Assembly (NCBI GenBank): GCA_965214375.1
Contig: OZ243947.1
Location: forward strand, 744,001 to 808,000
Direction: 5' to 3'
Length of the DNA stretch: 64,000 nucleotides
Origin: Endobugula sp965214375
GTDB lineage: Bacteria > Pseudomonadota > Gammaproteobacteria > Pseudomonadales > Cellvibrionaceae
Shown here: positions 1 to 8,493 of the stretch, piece after piece
Position numbering within the stretch: the first letter of the stretch is position 1
Layout of the letters: each line of letters starts with the position of its first letter
The notes under the pieces: generated by a model
Told to the model about the DNA's origin: nothing
Seen by the model: the letters and a program-made list of their open reading frames with translations, nothing else
The model's database searches: none
Made by a program: the position numbers and the translations under genes

Positions 1-460
1 CATTTCTAAAATAGTGAATTAATGGCTCACAAGCCTCGGAGTAACGTTTATTGTTTTCGCGATTATCGCTCTCTTTGGCAACCGCAAAAATAACCCGCTC
101 AGTTGCGGGAAAATAACTGCGCTGCATACGCTTACATACACATTTATGTTTGCCACTTGGCTTATGCCAAACAATATGCGTCTTTACGGTTAGGTGTTTG
201 CGAATCTCCATTTCAATGCGCGAGGACAGTTTTTCGCCGGCGAACCAATACAGCGAACCGTTATCTTTTAATACGCGCTTAAATTCAATCGCAATACTTT
301 CGCACCACTGCAAAAAATCAGCTTCGGTTTTCCATTGGTTATCCCACGCATCCTTTTTAACTCGATAATATGGCGGGTCAGTGGCGACTAAATCAATGCT
401 TTTGTCGGGTAGGCTCTTGAGAAGTGTGAGCGCATCGGTGTGTTGAATCTCGATTGTCAT
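1..460 (-). CDS. DNA methyltransferase (DPPY type), C-terminus beyond window
   Basis: The reading frame is open from an ATG at 460 to the window edge (153 codons visible). Residues from about 30 read LVATDPPYYRVKKDAWDN, the motif IV of amino-methyltransferases that modify adenine-N6 or cytosine-N4. Further in, a W-H-K-P-S segment follows, as in phage-encoded site-specific methylases. The start overlaps the end of the Com-like gene by 68 bases, so the two are probably translated in a coupled manner. It would methylate phage and perhaps host DNA, for instance against restriction. The recognition sequence cannot be told. Confidence 0.85.
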   Translation of the reverse strand, partial: MTIEIQHTDALTLLKSLPDKSIDLVATDPPYYRVKKDAWDNQWKTEADFLQWCESIAIEFKRVLKDNGSLYWFAGEKLSSRIEMEIRKHLTVKTHIVWHKPSGKHKCVCKRMQRSYFPATERVIFAVAKESDNRENNKRYSEACEPLIHYFRN

Positions 461-602
461 GGGCAGACTCCATTGTGGGGCTGCTCACGGCGCTCTGGTT
501 AGAAAATAAGGTTTTACAACGAGGGCATTTAATTTCAATAATGCTAGTTGGCTTTACCCGTGCTAATAATTTGTTACATGACTTACAACGAATATCAATC
601 AC
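393..602 (-). CDS. Com-like zinc-finger translational regulator
   Basis: A 69-residue protein with IRCKSCNKLLARV near the N-terminus and IKCPRCKTLF about 18 residues later: two Cys-x2-Cys pairs arranged as in the Com protein of phage Mu. Mu Com binds the mom mRNA and opens its start site for translation. Here the gene begins with GTG at 602, overlaps the portal stop, and overlaps the methyltransferase start at 460, which is the same regulator-before-DNA-modification-gene arrangement. The C-terminal third is low in structure and variable. Role inferred from family and position; the RNA target is presumably the overlapping methyltransferase start. Confidence 0.75.
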   Translation of the reverse strand: MIDIRCKSCNKLLARVKPTSIIEIKCPRCKTLFSNQSAVSSPTMESAHDNRDSTHRCAHTSQEPTRQKH

Positions 603-1626
603 TAGCAGACACCAACGGCTGGTACGGTTTAAACTTCACGACCTCTTCACCAAAGAATTCATTAATCTCTAGCATGTATTCCTGAATCGGCACAATTTCG
701 TTTAAGTAGGTTACTTCGTCTGCCGTCTTGGCATCACCAAAACCACCCACGTTTTCAGGTGTTTTACCTAACAACACAGGCGGTACCCTATGGGCTACTA
801 AAATATCTGAACTGGTTGCGCGGCTAATATTAAAAAATTCATCTTTAGCAGTGGCCTCGGCTAATGGCATCACCTGCAAACCGTCTTTTTGGCCTTTCGG
901 GGCATACAACAATAGATTGCGAAAATTACCTGGTCCTTTACTTTCAGCCATCGCTTTTTCAAGTGCTTTAATGTCGTTTTCATTATGTACGGGATCCGTG
1001 ATATACATAATGTAACCGGCATGGCTACCATTACGGTAGTATTTGCGACGGAATAATGTCGCACTTTCGCCAAGCCATACCGATTGCAAACCACATAAAT
1101 ATTGCGGTTCGCCGTACACCTCTTGGCCTGAGTCTGGCTCTATCAAATGGAAAATAGCCCCTTCGTCAAATTCGTGTCTTTCAGACCAATTCTTTAAAAA
1201 ACAATACTGATCAAAATTAACCATCCGACGGGTTTTTAATGCCGGTGATGTACGATATGACAATGGGCTACCCAAGGTATTTTTGATTTGCTCAACATAG
1301 CCATTGCCATACAGCAAATAATCCAACGCATTACGCTTAAACTCGGGCTTACTGATTTTGCTTTTAGGGTCGAGGCTGGATGTTAGGCGGTTGACCTTCC
1401 ACCAAATAGCGGATCCATGAGACGCAGACGCTTTAAAGGTTTTGCGCAACCCCTGCAGTGACAAATGTGGCTCGTAGTAGTCGCCATTAATCCACGTTTC
1501 CATGTATTGCAGTAAGTCGTTACCATCCATTACCGGTACAGGGTCATCAAAACGAAATTGAATGCTGCTCTTTTTATCAGAAGCTTGCATATTTTCGCGG
1601 TTACGGGGCTTACGTTTTTTAGCCAT
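595..1626 (-). CDS. Q: Phage portal protein (P2 gpQ family)
   Basis: 343 residues from the ATG at 1626, about the length of P2 gpQ. It forms the dodecameric ring at the capsid vertex through which DNA enters and leaves. The conserved stretch VAHRVPPVLLGKTPENVGGF lies near residue 270 and is typical of the PBSX/P2 portal family. A TTG one codon upstream is possible, but ATG has GAGGAT about 8 bases before it and overlaps the terminase stop by one base (TGATG). Oriented away from the capsid genes, as in P2. Confidence 0.95.
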   Translation of the reverse strand: MAKKRKPRNRENMQASDKKSSIQFRFDDPVPVMDGNDLLQYMETWINGDYYEPHLSLQGLRKTFKASASHGSAIWWKVNRLTSSLDPKSKISKPEFKRNALDYLLYGNGYVEQIKNTLGSPLSYRTSPALKTRRMVNFDQYCFLKNWSERHEFDEGAIFHLIEPDSGQEVYGEPQYLCGLQSVWLGESATLFRRKYYRNGSHAGYIMYITDPVHNENDIKALEKAMAESKGPGNFRNLLLYAPKGQKDGLQVMPLAEATAKDEFFNISRATSSDILVAHRVPPVLLGKTPENVGGFGDAKTADEVTYLNEIVPIQEYMLEINEFFGEEVVKFKPYQPLVSASD

Positions 1627-3386
1627 CAAAATATCCTCATAAAAGATTGCGACACGTCGTTGCCCGTATCACCGGTAAATTCAAATTCAAACTTATCAAG
1701 CGCATTCATCAAGCCCCAAGCTAAATCACCATGCCCCGTTTCTTCACTCCGCGATGTTTGATAACTCACCTGTCTACCGCTAGGGGTTACATCCTTGTGG
1801 ATAGTCATACAGGCCATGGTTAAATCCGTCCAACTCGCGTCATACTCCAATTGCCCACCAGTAACCAAGTGCTTTAATTTCAAGACAAGGCGGTTTTTAA
1901 CTTCGACGTTGTAAGTGATGGGGGTTACTGCGGGGTAAAATTTGGCAACCAATTCACAAACGGCTGCACCAAGACCAGTGGTATCAATACCGATATAACT
2001 CACACTATAGCGTTCGGTCACTTCACGAATTTGTTGTGCCTGGTATTCAAAGTCCATTCCCTTAAAGGTTCTCTTTTCCAAAATACGGAACTTGCCACCC
2101 TTAACGGATGGCGGCGCAACCACTAGCAAGCTGGCATCATCTTTTGTGCGGCTGGGGTCATAACCCACCCACACTTCGTTATAACCAAATGGGCGCTCGA
2201 GCATGGGTTGAACATCTTTCCATTTTTCCCATGCATCCACCATGCAGCGTTGTAATTCTTTTAATCGAAAAATGCCCAAGGTATCATCGATAAAGTGGCA
2301 CATTAGCAAGTTGTTAAAATCAGTCTCGCTATACTTGCGGCGCAACTTATCAATATTGAATAATGTACAGCCGCCTTCCAGTGCATCTTCAATCGTGACC
2401 ATTTGCCGCCACTGACCATCGGCACATAATTTCCCGTGCTTTAATTCTTTGTGGCTAATATCAATCGCAATATGTTCTTTCTTAGGACGCCCTTTATTGA
2501 AGTGCTTACCATTCCAGAAGGTATAGGCTTCATGTGTTGTGGTTGAAGGAGTAGAAAAGTAAGTCTCGCGATACTTATCTTGCATCGCCATACCGCTGGC
2601 GACTTTTTGTAATTCTGTAAAGTTGTTGGTCCAGAAATATTCGTCAAAGTAAAAGTGACCGTGGTAACTTTGCGCAGTCTTACTATTCGTACCTAAAAAG
2701 TACAATGTAGCGCCGTTCCATAATTTAATTGGGTCGCCTTTTAACTCTACCCCTGTGATGCGGTACACAAAGTCAATAATGTAATTTTTAAAGACATGCG
2801 CTTGTGCTTTTGAAGCAGACAGGAATATTTGATTATCGCCGGTATTGATTGCATCAATAATTGCCTCGTGGGCAAAATAAAAGGTCGCCCCAATTTGGCG
2901 ACTTTTTAAGATATTGCGGATATCGTGATTTTTTGCCTTGTACCAGACCTTTTGATAATCAAACATTTCATCAAGAAAGGCATCATTAAGATTGGCAACA
3001 TCTTCTTCGCTTAAATAATTCTTTTTCTTGCTATCCTGTTTTTTACCTTTACGGCGCTGGCTGAGTTTGGGGTTTATATCAGCACCATTACCGCTTTTTT
3101 CAAACTTACGAATACGCGCTGTGCGTTCAAGCTGTTTGCCAACGGCATCCATACTTTTAATATCAGCATCGGTTAAATGATCTTTTGCCATTAACAAGCA
3201 ATAACGCGCTTCCAGTTGCGCATCTATTTTTTGCAGGCTTGAAGCGTTATCCCAGTTATCGCGTCTTTTCCAACTAGCAAGCGTACTGTAATTGACGTCC
3301 GGCATAAGTTCGTCAATTTGTTTTAAGCTGTAACCCGCCCAGTAAAAATTACGGGCTTTTGTCTTTTCTGGAATCGCATCAATCAT
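1626..3386 (-). CDS. P: Terminase large subunit, ATPase/nuclease (P2 gpP family)
   Basis: 586 residues, near the P2 gpP length. An N-terminal helix-turn-helix-like part (ends YSTLASWKRRDNW) precedes the ATPase domain with KSRQIGATFYFAHEA around residue 165, the variant Walker A seen in this family. The C-terminal nuclease begins at VWVGYDPSRTKDDA and has IGIDTTGLG further on. It cuts concatemers or circles at cos and pumps DNA through the portal. Transcribed divergently from the scaffold/capsid operon out of the 3387-3521 interval and translationally coupled to the portal gene. Confidence 0.95.
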   Translation of the reverse strand: MIDAIPEKTKARNFYWAGYSLKQIDELMPDVNYSTLASWKRRDNWDNASSLQKIDAQLEARYCLLMAKDHLTDADIKSMDAVGKQLERTARIRKFEKSGNGADINPKLSQRRKGKKQDSKKKNYLSEEDVANLNDAFLDEMFDYQKVWYKAKNHDIRNILKSRQIGATFYFAHEAIIDAINTGDNQIFLSASKAQAHVFKNYIIDFVYRITGVELKGDPIKLWNGATLYFLGTNSKTAQSYHGHFYFDEYFWTNNFTELQKVASGMAMQDKYRETYFSTPSTTTHEAYTFWNGKHFNKGRPKKEHIAIDISHKELKHGKLCADGQWRQMVTIEDALEGGCTLFNIDKLRRKYSETDFNNLLMCHFIDDTLGIFRLKELQRCMVDAWEKWKDVQPMLERPFGYNEVWVGYDPSRTKDDASLLVVAPPSVKGGKFRILEKRTFKGMDFEYQAQQIREVTERYSVSYIGIDTTGLGAAVCELVAKFYPAVTPITYNVEVKNRLVLKLKHLVTGGQLEYDASWTDLTMACMTIHKDVTPSGRQVSYQTSRSEETGHGDLAWGLMNALDKFEFEFTGDTGNDVSQSFMRIF

Positions 3387-3392
3387 GCGAGC

Positions 3393-3490
3393 AATATACT
3401 TTAAGCCTTAAAACACTTTATTAAGAGCTACCGCATTAGTGGCGCAAATGCGCTGGGCTTGCTTGCGCTTTATAGGGGTGCTGTAACAAT
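3393..3490. promoter_or_regulatory. Divergent late promoter region with candidate Ogr-type activator site (core 3433-3452)
   Basis: The core GCATTAGTGGCGCAAATGCG is an imperfect dyad (arms CGCATT and AATGCG, centre 3442). It matches the sequence at 9086-9105 at 18 of 20 positions. On the minus strand a TATATT (3398 to 3393) begins 44 bases from the centre. On the plus strand AACAAT (3485-3490) begins 43 bases away. P2 late promoters are known to carry their Ogr/Delta site centred near -55, which this geometry fits. Assignment as activator site is inference. Confidence 0.55.
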
Positions 3491-3521
3491 TCCCGATATA
3501 AAACCTATCGGAGAATTCCCA

Positions 3522-4385
3522 ATGGCAAAGAAATGGTTTCGAGTCGCACGTGAAGGTGGCACTGTTGATAATCGCGAAATTAAAGCGAATGATTTACAAA
3601 ACATGGCAGACAATTACGACACTGAAATTTATGGTGCTCGTATCAACAAAGAGCACATTCGTGGCTTTTTCCTAGAAGATCAGTTCGGCGCTTTCGGTGA
3701 TGTACTTGCATTAAAAACTGAAAAAGATAAAACAGGCAAACTTTGCTTGTTAGCTCAACTAGACCCGACAAAAGAACTTGTCGAACTCAACAAGAAACGG
3801 CAGAAAGTCTATACCTCTGTTGAAATGGGTATTGTTCCCGAGTTCGACGGCGTTTACTTAACAGGTTTAGCCGTCACAGATTCACCCGCGAGCACCGGCA
3901 CATCTATGCTCCACTTTTCTGCGCAAAAATCTCAGTCCTTTAGCATGGTTGTTAAAGATACCGAAGGCAAAGACCAAACACTTAACTTTAAAACAACCGC
4001 TGGCGACTGGTCAGATCATTACGAAACCGAGTTTGATTTTTCAGAAGACTCTAGCGCAATAACCGGTTTCCTCGAAAAGTTCAGCAACTTACTTGATGGC
4101 TGTAGTGAAAAGCAATCCAAGCGTCCTGACAATGACGGAAAAGACGGCGGTGACGATACGAACATTGCTACCGCACTTGAATTTGTCGCTCAGTCACAAG
4201 CTGATTTACTTGAGAAAAGCGAAAGCTTTGTTTATTCAGAAAACTTTGCAGCGCTGCAGGAAGATTATGACAACCTGCAAAACGATTTTAATGAACTGAA
4301 AAAGGCATTGGAAGAACAGCCCTCGTTCAACTATTCAGCACGACCACCCGCAGACGGCGATAGCGCAAATTTAGCGCAGTGCTAA
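3522..4385 (+). CDS. O: Capsid scaffolding protein / prohead protease (P2 gpO family)
   Basis: 287 residues from an ATG at 3522 preceded by CGGAG; upstream TTG codons in frame lack a ribosome site. P2 gpO has an N-terminal serine protease with a D-H-S triad and a C-terminal scaffold. Here the matching residues are Asp16 (in TVDNRE), His45 (in NKEHIRG) and Ser99 (in VYTSVEM). The C-terminal third is acidic then coiled-coil-like (LQEDYDNLQNDFNELKKALEE), as expected for scaffold. It would guide and then mature the shell made of the next gene's product. Confidence 0.95.
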   Translation: MAKKWFRVAREGGTVDNREIKANDLQNMADNYDTEIYGARINKEHIRGFFLEDQFGAFGDVLALKTEKDKTGKLCLLAQLDPTKELVELNKKRQKVYTSVEMGIVPEFDGVYLTGLAVTDSPASTGTSMLHFSAQKSQSFSMVVKDTEGKDQTLNFKTTAGDWSDHYETEFDFSEDSSAITGFLEKFSNLLDGCSEKQSKRPDNDGKDGGDDTNIATALEFVAQSQADLLEKSESFVYSENFAALQEDYDNLQNDFNELKKALEEQPSFNYSARPPADGDSANLAQC

Positions 4386-4420
4386 ACCACTAATTTTTGC
4401 AAACTCACTCGGAGCAAACT

Positions 4421-5434
4421 ATGCATCAGCTAACCCAGCAACATTTTCACGCAATGCTACAGCGTCAAGCTAAACTTAATGGCGTTGCATATTCGCAAGG
4501 CTCGAATGAGCTTAACTTTGCTGTCACGCCCTCAGTCGAACAAACCATGGAGGCATTGATTCAAGAACAAGCGGATTTTCTACAAGCAATTAACATTGTC
4601 GGCGTTCGTGACCTTAAAGGCCAAAAAATTCGCTTAGGCGCTGGCAATACATTAGCAGGTCGCACCGATACCACAACGGCAGATCGTGCCACACAAGACC
4701 CTTCAGCATTGAGTGAAGGTGATTACGAATGTCGCCAAACCGACTTTGACTCACACTTAACCTATTCACGAATGGATCAGTGGTCGTCACAATCTAATTT
4801 CCAAACACTTTGGCAAATGGCGGTCATTGAGCAAATTGCGCGTGACCGTATGATGATAGGTTTCAATGGTACTAGCGCCGCCGCAAATACAGACCGCGCA
4901 GCCAATCCATTACTACAAGACGTCAATATTGGCTGGCTTGAAAATATCCGTCAATATTCTGGTGGCTCACAACACGAGGCAAACATTGTTCTTGGTGGCT
5001 CTAATGAATATAAGAATATTGATGCCTTAGTGATGGCAATGGTAAGTGATATGTTGGAGCCTTGGTATTCAATGGATACTGGCTTAGTCGCAATTTGTGG
5101 ACGTGATGTACTATCAGATAAGTATGTCGGTTTGGTAAACAGCAGCGATAACGACAAACCTACTGAACAAGTTGCTATCCCGACAATGCTGTCAACGAAA
5201 AGAATCGGCAATATCCCTACCATTCAGGTGCCATTCTTCCCTGCTAAATCAGTGTTAGTAACGAAGCTGGATATGCTGTCTATTTACTATCAGCAAGGTT
5301 CTCGCCGCCGCACGATTGAGAACAATGCAAAACGTAGCCGCGTAGAAGATTACCAATCAGTTAACGAGGATTATGTAGTAGAAGACTTCGGTTGCACTGC
5401 ATTTATTGAAAACGTTACCGAAGCTGCAGCGTAA
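4421..5434 (+). CDS. N: Major capsid protein (P2 gpN family)
   Basis: 337 residues. ATG at 4421 follows CTCGGAGCAAACT, a good ribosome site; the in-frame TTG upstream does not. Family landmarks are INIVGVRDLKGQKI near residue 60, NPLLQDVNIGWLENIR in the middle, and KRIGNIPTIQVPFFP plus EDYQSVNEDYVVEDFG near the C-terminus. It is an HK97-fold shell subunit processed by the O protease. It lies 35 bases after O and is followed by the small terminase gene. Confidence 0.96.
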   Translation: MHQLTQQHFHAMLQRQAKLNGVAYSQGSNELNFAVTPSVEQTMEALIQEQADFLQAINIVGVRDLKGQKIRLGAGNTLAGRTDTTTADRATQDPSALSEGDYECRQTDFDSHLTYSRMDQWSSQSNFQTLWQMAVIEQIARDRMMIGFNGTSAAANTDRAANPLLQDVNIGWLENIRQYSGGSQHEANIVLGGSNEYKNIDALVMAMVSDMLEPWYSMDTGLVAICGRDVLSDKYVGLVNSSDNDKPTEQVAIPTMLSTKRIGNIPTIQVPFFPAKSVLVTKLDMLSIYYQQGSRRRTIENNAKRSRVEDYQSVNEDYVVEDFGCTAFIENVTEAAA

Positions 5435-5502
5435 AGCTAAAAGCATTTAACGGAGGCTTCTAGCCTCAATTTTTTATAACAGTAAATTAGCGGGAATACA
5501 TC

Positions 5503-6174
5503 ATGGCAAAATTAAGAGACTTGCGCGCTAAAAAATTAGCTAAACACCAATCTAAGGCAGGTGTTGTGGTTCCACACCGAAAAGCCACCGAAAGCGAAAA
5601 AATGTTAGCCATGCTTAACAAGCACCGCGAACATTTATCAAGCATTAAAAGTATTGCTAAACGTAACGAAGAAAAAGCAACGTTACTGCCAGAATATGAA
5701 CACTATATTGCGGGTGTATTGGAAGCAAATACCGGTGAACAAGACCCTGTTATTGCTGAACTCATGGTGTGGTGCCTTGATGCCAAAGAATACGATAAAG
5801 CTATGGAAGTTGCGACATACGTTATCGAGCATGATTTAGCCATGCCGCGTCGATTTGAACATGATGCCGTTACAGTGGTTGCCCGTGAAATGGCACAGGC
5901 TTACCTTGAAGATGAAGCACCAGGTGCAGAAAATCTAGCAACCGCCATAGTGCTGTTGGAAGACAAAGATATCGCCGACAAGGTTGCAGCTAAATTGTAC
6001 AAAGCCTATGCGGTATCAATCGAAAAAGAAAACCCGAAAGAAGCGTTAATTTATTATTCACGCGCCAAGCAGTTAGATAGCCGCTCTGGTGTTGGCAAAG
6101 CCATTACCGCCTTGCAAAAACGTATCCAAGAGCAAGCGGAAAAAGACGCTAAACAACAAGAAAAAACCGATTAA
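5503..6174 (+). CDS. M: Terminase small (endonuclease-associated) subunit, P2 gpM family
   Basis: 223 residues. The N-terminus is basic (RDLRAKKLAKHQSKAG), followed by a helical body with repeated A/L/E-rich segments and a TPR-like end (EALIYYSRAKQLDSRSGVGKA), as in P2 gpM. With the P product it recognises and cuts cos. ATG at 5503 has GCGGGAATACATC before it. Placed between capsid (N) and head completion (L), the P2 order. Confidence 0.9.
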   Translation: MAKLRDLRAKKLAKHQSKAGVVVPHRKATESEKMLAMLNKHREHLSSIKSIAKRNEEKATLLPEYEHYIAGVLEANTGEQDPVIAELMVWCLDAKEYDKAMEVATYVIEHDLAMPRRFEHDAVTVVAREMAQAYLEDEAPGAENLATAIVLLEDKDIADKVAAKLYKAYAVSIEKENPKEALIYYSRAKQLDSRSGVGKAITALQKRIQEQAEKDAKQQEKTD

Positions 6175-6188
6175 CAGTTCCCGCCCCT

Positions 6189-6257
6189 GTAGTCGCGCGG
6201 TAAGTAATCAAGTCATAGCCCCCGTTTATTTTCTTGCTTGCTTACCGCGTAGACTAC
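6189..6257 (+). other. Stem-loop between M and L
   Basis: GTAGTC (6189-6194) plus GCGGTAAG (6197-6204) pair with CTTACCGC (6241-6248) plus GACTAC (6252-6257), giving 14 base pairs with one small internal loop and a 36-base apical loop. No T-run follows, so it is unlikely to be a terminator. It could be an RNA-processing or stability element setting relative M and L expression. Confidence 0.5.
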
Positions 6258-6275
6258 CCCTAAGTAGAGGCTATT

Positions 6276-6707
6276 ATGGTTCAATATTCATCAAACACCG
6301 ATGAAACAGAAGTAAGCATTACTAACAAGAGCTTTTACCCTGAAATCTCTATTACTGACCTCAAAGACAGCTACCGTATCAATAGTGACACAAAGGGCTC
6401 ACTCATTGCCAATGCACTGCAAACCGCTGTCTACGACACCAACACCATTCTGAGTGAATGGTGGCAATCAAAAACTGAAACAGCACTACAAGACATCAGC
6501 GACGAACTGGTACACCACTATAAGAATGCGGTGTACAACAAAGCGCTAGCCTCTATTGCTAACGATTACCGTGATACCTCAGCGACCAAACTCGGCCATG
6601 ATCGAGCCGACGATAACGATTTAATTGCCGACGAATATAACCGCCGTGCATGGGCATCAGTACAACGTATCCTCGGGCAAACAACAACACGGGTAACACT
6701 GTTATGA
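6276..6707 (+). CDS. L: Head completion/stabilisation protein (P2 gpL family)
   Basis: 143 residues; ATG with TAGAGG shortly upstream. It has the acidic, helical character of gpL, with IADEYNRRAWASVQRILG near the C-terminus, the most conserved part. gpL stabilises filled heads before tail joining. Called mainly by place (after M, before X) and by the C-terminal motif. Confidence 0.85.
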   Translation: MVQYSSNTDETEVSITNKSFYPEISITDLKDSYRINSDTKGSLIANALQTAVYDTNTILSEWWQSKTETALQDISDELVHHYKNAVYNKALASIANDYRDTSATKLGHDRADDNDLIADEYNRRAWASVQRILGQTTTRVTLL

Positions 6708-6717
6708 GTAAAGAGCA

Positions 6718-6927
6718 ATGACAACCGTAATAAGCCAACAAGGCGATACCGTTGACATAATTTGCCACCGCTTTTATGGGCATACCAATGGCGTTATTGA
6801 GGCGGTACTTGAAGCTAACCATGGCCTTGCCGATCACGGCTTAACCTTGCCAGCGGGGTTAAAAATTACACTGCCGGCAGTTAAGTCAAAAACGAACACA
6901 CAAACGACCAATTTATGGGACGACTAA
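6718..6927 (+). CDS. X: Tail protein X (LysM-like)
   Basis: 69 residues with the gpX pattern: an N-terminal GDTVDIICHRFYG, a central VLEANHGLADHG, and LPAGLKITLP near the end, a short LysM-type fold. It is an essential small tail component in P2. Immediately downstream of L and overlapped in spacing with the next small gene. Confidence 0.92.
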   Translation: MTTVISQQGDTVDIICHRFYGHTNGVIEAVLEANHGLADHGLTLPAGLKITLPAVKSKTNTQTTNLWDD

Positions 6928-6929
6928 CT

Positions 6930-7241
6930 ATGGCAGAAAAAAAGCGTACCACTGGTGAGCGACTAGCAGTTATTGAGCAAGACGTTAACGGTATTAAAGA
7001 TAGCCTTTCAGAAGCACTGCAATACCTGAAAAACATTTTAAAAATGGAGGAGCGCGTTTCAAATTTAAGCCAGCGCGTCAATGATGCGGAGGATAAATAC
7101 CAAGCGCTTGATGATCGCCAAGACAAAACAGACATAAAAATGGCAAAGCTACATGCCGCATTATGGGTTTTAGCCGGTCTGTGGGCAGCAATATCACCGT
7201 TCATCTATATGTGGGTAAAGGCGAATTACTTCAGTGGCTGA
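6930..7241 (+). CDS. Small protein with coiled coil and one C-terminal membrane span
   Basis: 103 residues from ATG 6930, which has GGGA nine bases upstream; an earlier ATG at 6915 lacks one. A long charged coiled coil (about residues 15-65) is followed by one hydrophobic segment LHAALWVLAGLWAAISPFIY. The layout resembles hemolysin XhlA-type or accessory lysis proteins. It occupies the place where P2 has its holin (Y), but a separate 3-TM holin exists at 29491, so its role is uncertain: an accessory holin, or a residue of the ancestral lysis cassette. Confidence 0.7.
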   Translation: MAEKKRTTGERLAVIEQDVNGIKDSLSEALQYLKNILKMEERVSNLSQRVNDAEDKYQALDDRQDKTDIKMAKLHAALWVLAGLWAAISPFIYMWVKANYFSG

Positions 7242-7446
7242 TATTCTCGATCACGCACAACGGCTAGAGGAAAAGCAGCGTGAACTATCACTGCAAGCCG
7301 CACAGCTGCAAAAAAAGCCCTCATTAAAAAACTGTATTGATTGCGGTATTGATATTCCAGAACAAAGACGTGCACTTGGCGGTATTACTCGTTGTATTGA
7401 TTGCCAGCAAGATCACGACAAATTGGAAAAAAACTATGCCCGATAA
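7234..7446 (+). CDS. TraR/DksA-type zinc-finger protein
   Basis: 70 residues with one C4 finger, CIDCG about 17 residues before CIDCQ. A helical N-terminus (AQRLEEKQRELSLQ) precedes it, as in phage TraR/DksA homologues that bind RNA polymerase in the secondary channel. The GTG start overlaps the preceding stop. This is a common resident of P2-type tail operons, where it may tune host transcription. Confidence 0.85.
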   Translation: MADILDHAQRLEEKQRELSLQAAQLQKKPSLKNCIDCGIDIPEQRRALGGITRCIDCQQDHDKLEKNYAR

Positions 7447-7597
7447 GCGCCCAAGACAATATGCTGCTGAAATAGCGCAACTAAAAACACGAGAACTACG
7501 CAACCGTGCACTTGAGGCAGTACCAGCGCATTTACAGGCATTGGTAAAAACGCACGTTATCAACAGGTTCAACCATGCAAAAAATCAACAAACTTAA
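7436..7597 (+). CDS. Small conserved-looking prophage protein, function unknown
   Basis: 53 residues from ATG 7436: basic, helical, with LKTRELRNRALEAVP and ALVKTHVINRF. It overlaps the finger gene by 11 bases and the R gene by 23, so it lies inside a tightly coupled array and is likely translated. In P2 this position is taken by lysis genes, but nothing here resembles a spanin (no signal or lipobox). Confidence 0.6.
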   Translation: MPDKRPRQYAAEIAQLKTRELRNRALEAVPAHLQALVKTHVINRFNHAKNQQT

Positions 7598-8048
7598 AGA
7601 ATACTTGCTCAAAGAGCTACAGCCATTAAAAGATCGTCCAGAATCATTGGCAATTTATATCAATGATGGCTCATTGGTGATTTATGAAGGCGAGGAAAAC
7701 AACAATTTCACCGTAAAATATACCGCTACCATTATTGTGCAAGACTCCTGTTTAACCGTTGCCCAACTGTGTTACCCGCTTTCAATATGGTACAAAAAAA
7801 ATCAAAGCAATTTTGAAAAAGACGCCATTCGCTTTGATGCCGATGTTGTTAACGACACACTATCGGATATTGTTTTTGCTATTCCCCTATCGGAAACCAT
7901 CAAGCCAGAAGAACTTGAAGGAATTACCAGCCTTAAAACCAGCCAAGAGCGCATAGAAAATACCCATTATGCCGACACAACCGAAGTCACCATAGTACGC
8001 GCACCTGGTGGTAATAGTTTGGGTAGTGAAGATGCCGCAAGCGAATAA
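7575..8048 (+). CDS. R: Tail completion protein R (P2 gpR family)
   Basis: 157 residues, about the length of P2 gpR. It shares the layout of an early IYINDGSLVI strand pair, a central CYPLSIWYKKNQSNF and a late FAIPLSETI segment. It acts with S in joining tails to heads. Its end overlaps the S start by 17 bases. Confidence 0.85.
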   Translation: MQKINKLKEYLLKELQPLKDRPESLAIYINDGSLVIYEGEENNNFTVKYTATIIVQDSCLTVAQLCYPLSIWYKKNQSNFEKDAIRFDADVVNDTLSDIVFAIPLSETIKPEELEGITSLKTSQERIENTHYADTTEVTIVRAPGGNSLGSEDAASE

Positions 8049-8466
8049 CTTTGAAGAACTACTGGACTGGTCCACACAAACATTAGAGCTGCTGTCACCA
8101 CCACGTAGACGCTTGTTAATTCGCAAAATGCTTATGGAATTGCGGAGAAGAAATATAAAGCGCATGAGGGATAACGTCTCACCCGATGGTGAACCATGGG
8201 CAGAACGTAAACGCCGTAGGAAAGGACAGCCTAAAAAGATGATGAAAAAGTTAGCCACAGCAAAACTTTTTAGAATTAAAGCCAGCGCAGATAGTGGTGC
8301 CGCTGGCTTTGGCAGTAGTTTGGTCGCACTCATTCATCATTACGGGCTTGTTGGTCGCGTATCAACGAATGGACCAAAGATTAAATACCCTACACGACAA
8401 TTAGTGGGTATTACACGAGAAGACGAACAAGCATTAATGGAACAGCTTGTAGCAATTTTTAACTAA
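8032..8466 (+). CDS. S: Tail completion protein S (P2 gpS family)
   Basis: 144 residues from ATG 8032 inside R; an earlier GTG-type start is less likely. The N-terminal helix EELLDWSTQTLELLSPPRRR, then a strongly basic DGEPWAERKRRRKGQPKKMM region and an IHHYGLVGRV segment are typical of gpS and related Mu G virion-morphogenesis proteins. It works with R at the head-tail joint. Confidence 0.88.
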   Translation: MPQANNFEELLDWSTQTLELLSPPRRRLLIRKMLMELRRRNIKRMRDNVSPDGEPWAERKRRRKGQPKKMMKKLATAKLFRIKASADSGAAGFGSSLVALIHHYGLVGRVSTNGPKIKYPTRQLVGITREDEQALMEQLVAIFN

Positions 8467-8493
8467 GGCTATTTTCACAAGAAAAGGCAAAGC

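Noticed and set aside
150..368. Plus-strand frame of 72 codons
   Set aside because: It lies antisense to the DPPY methyltransferase and has no domain or ribosome site.
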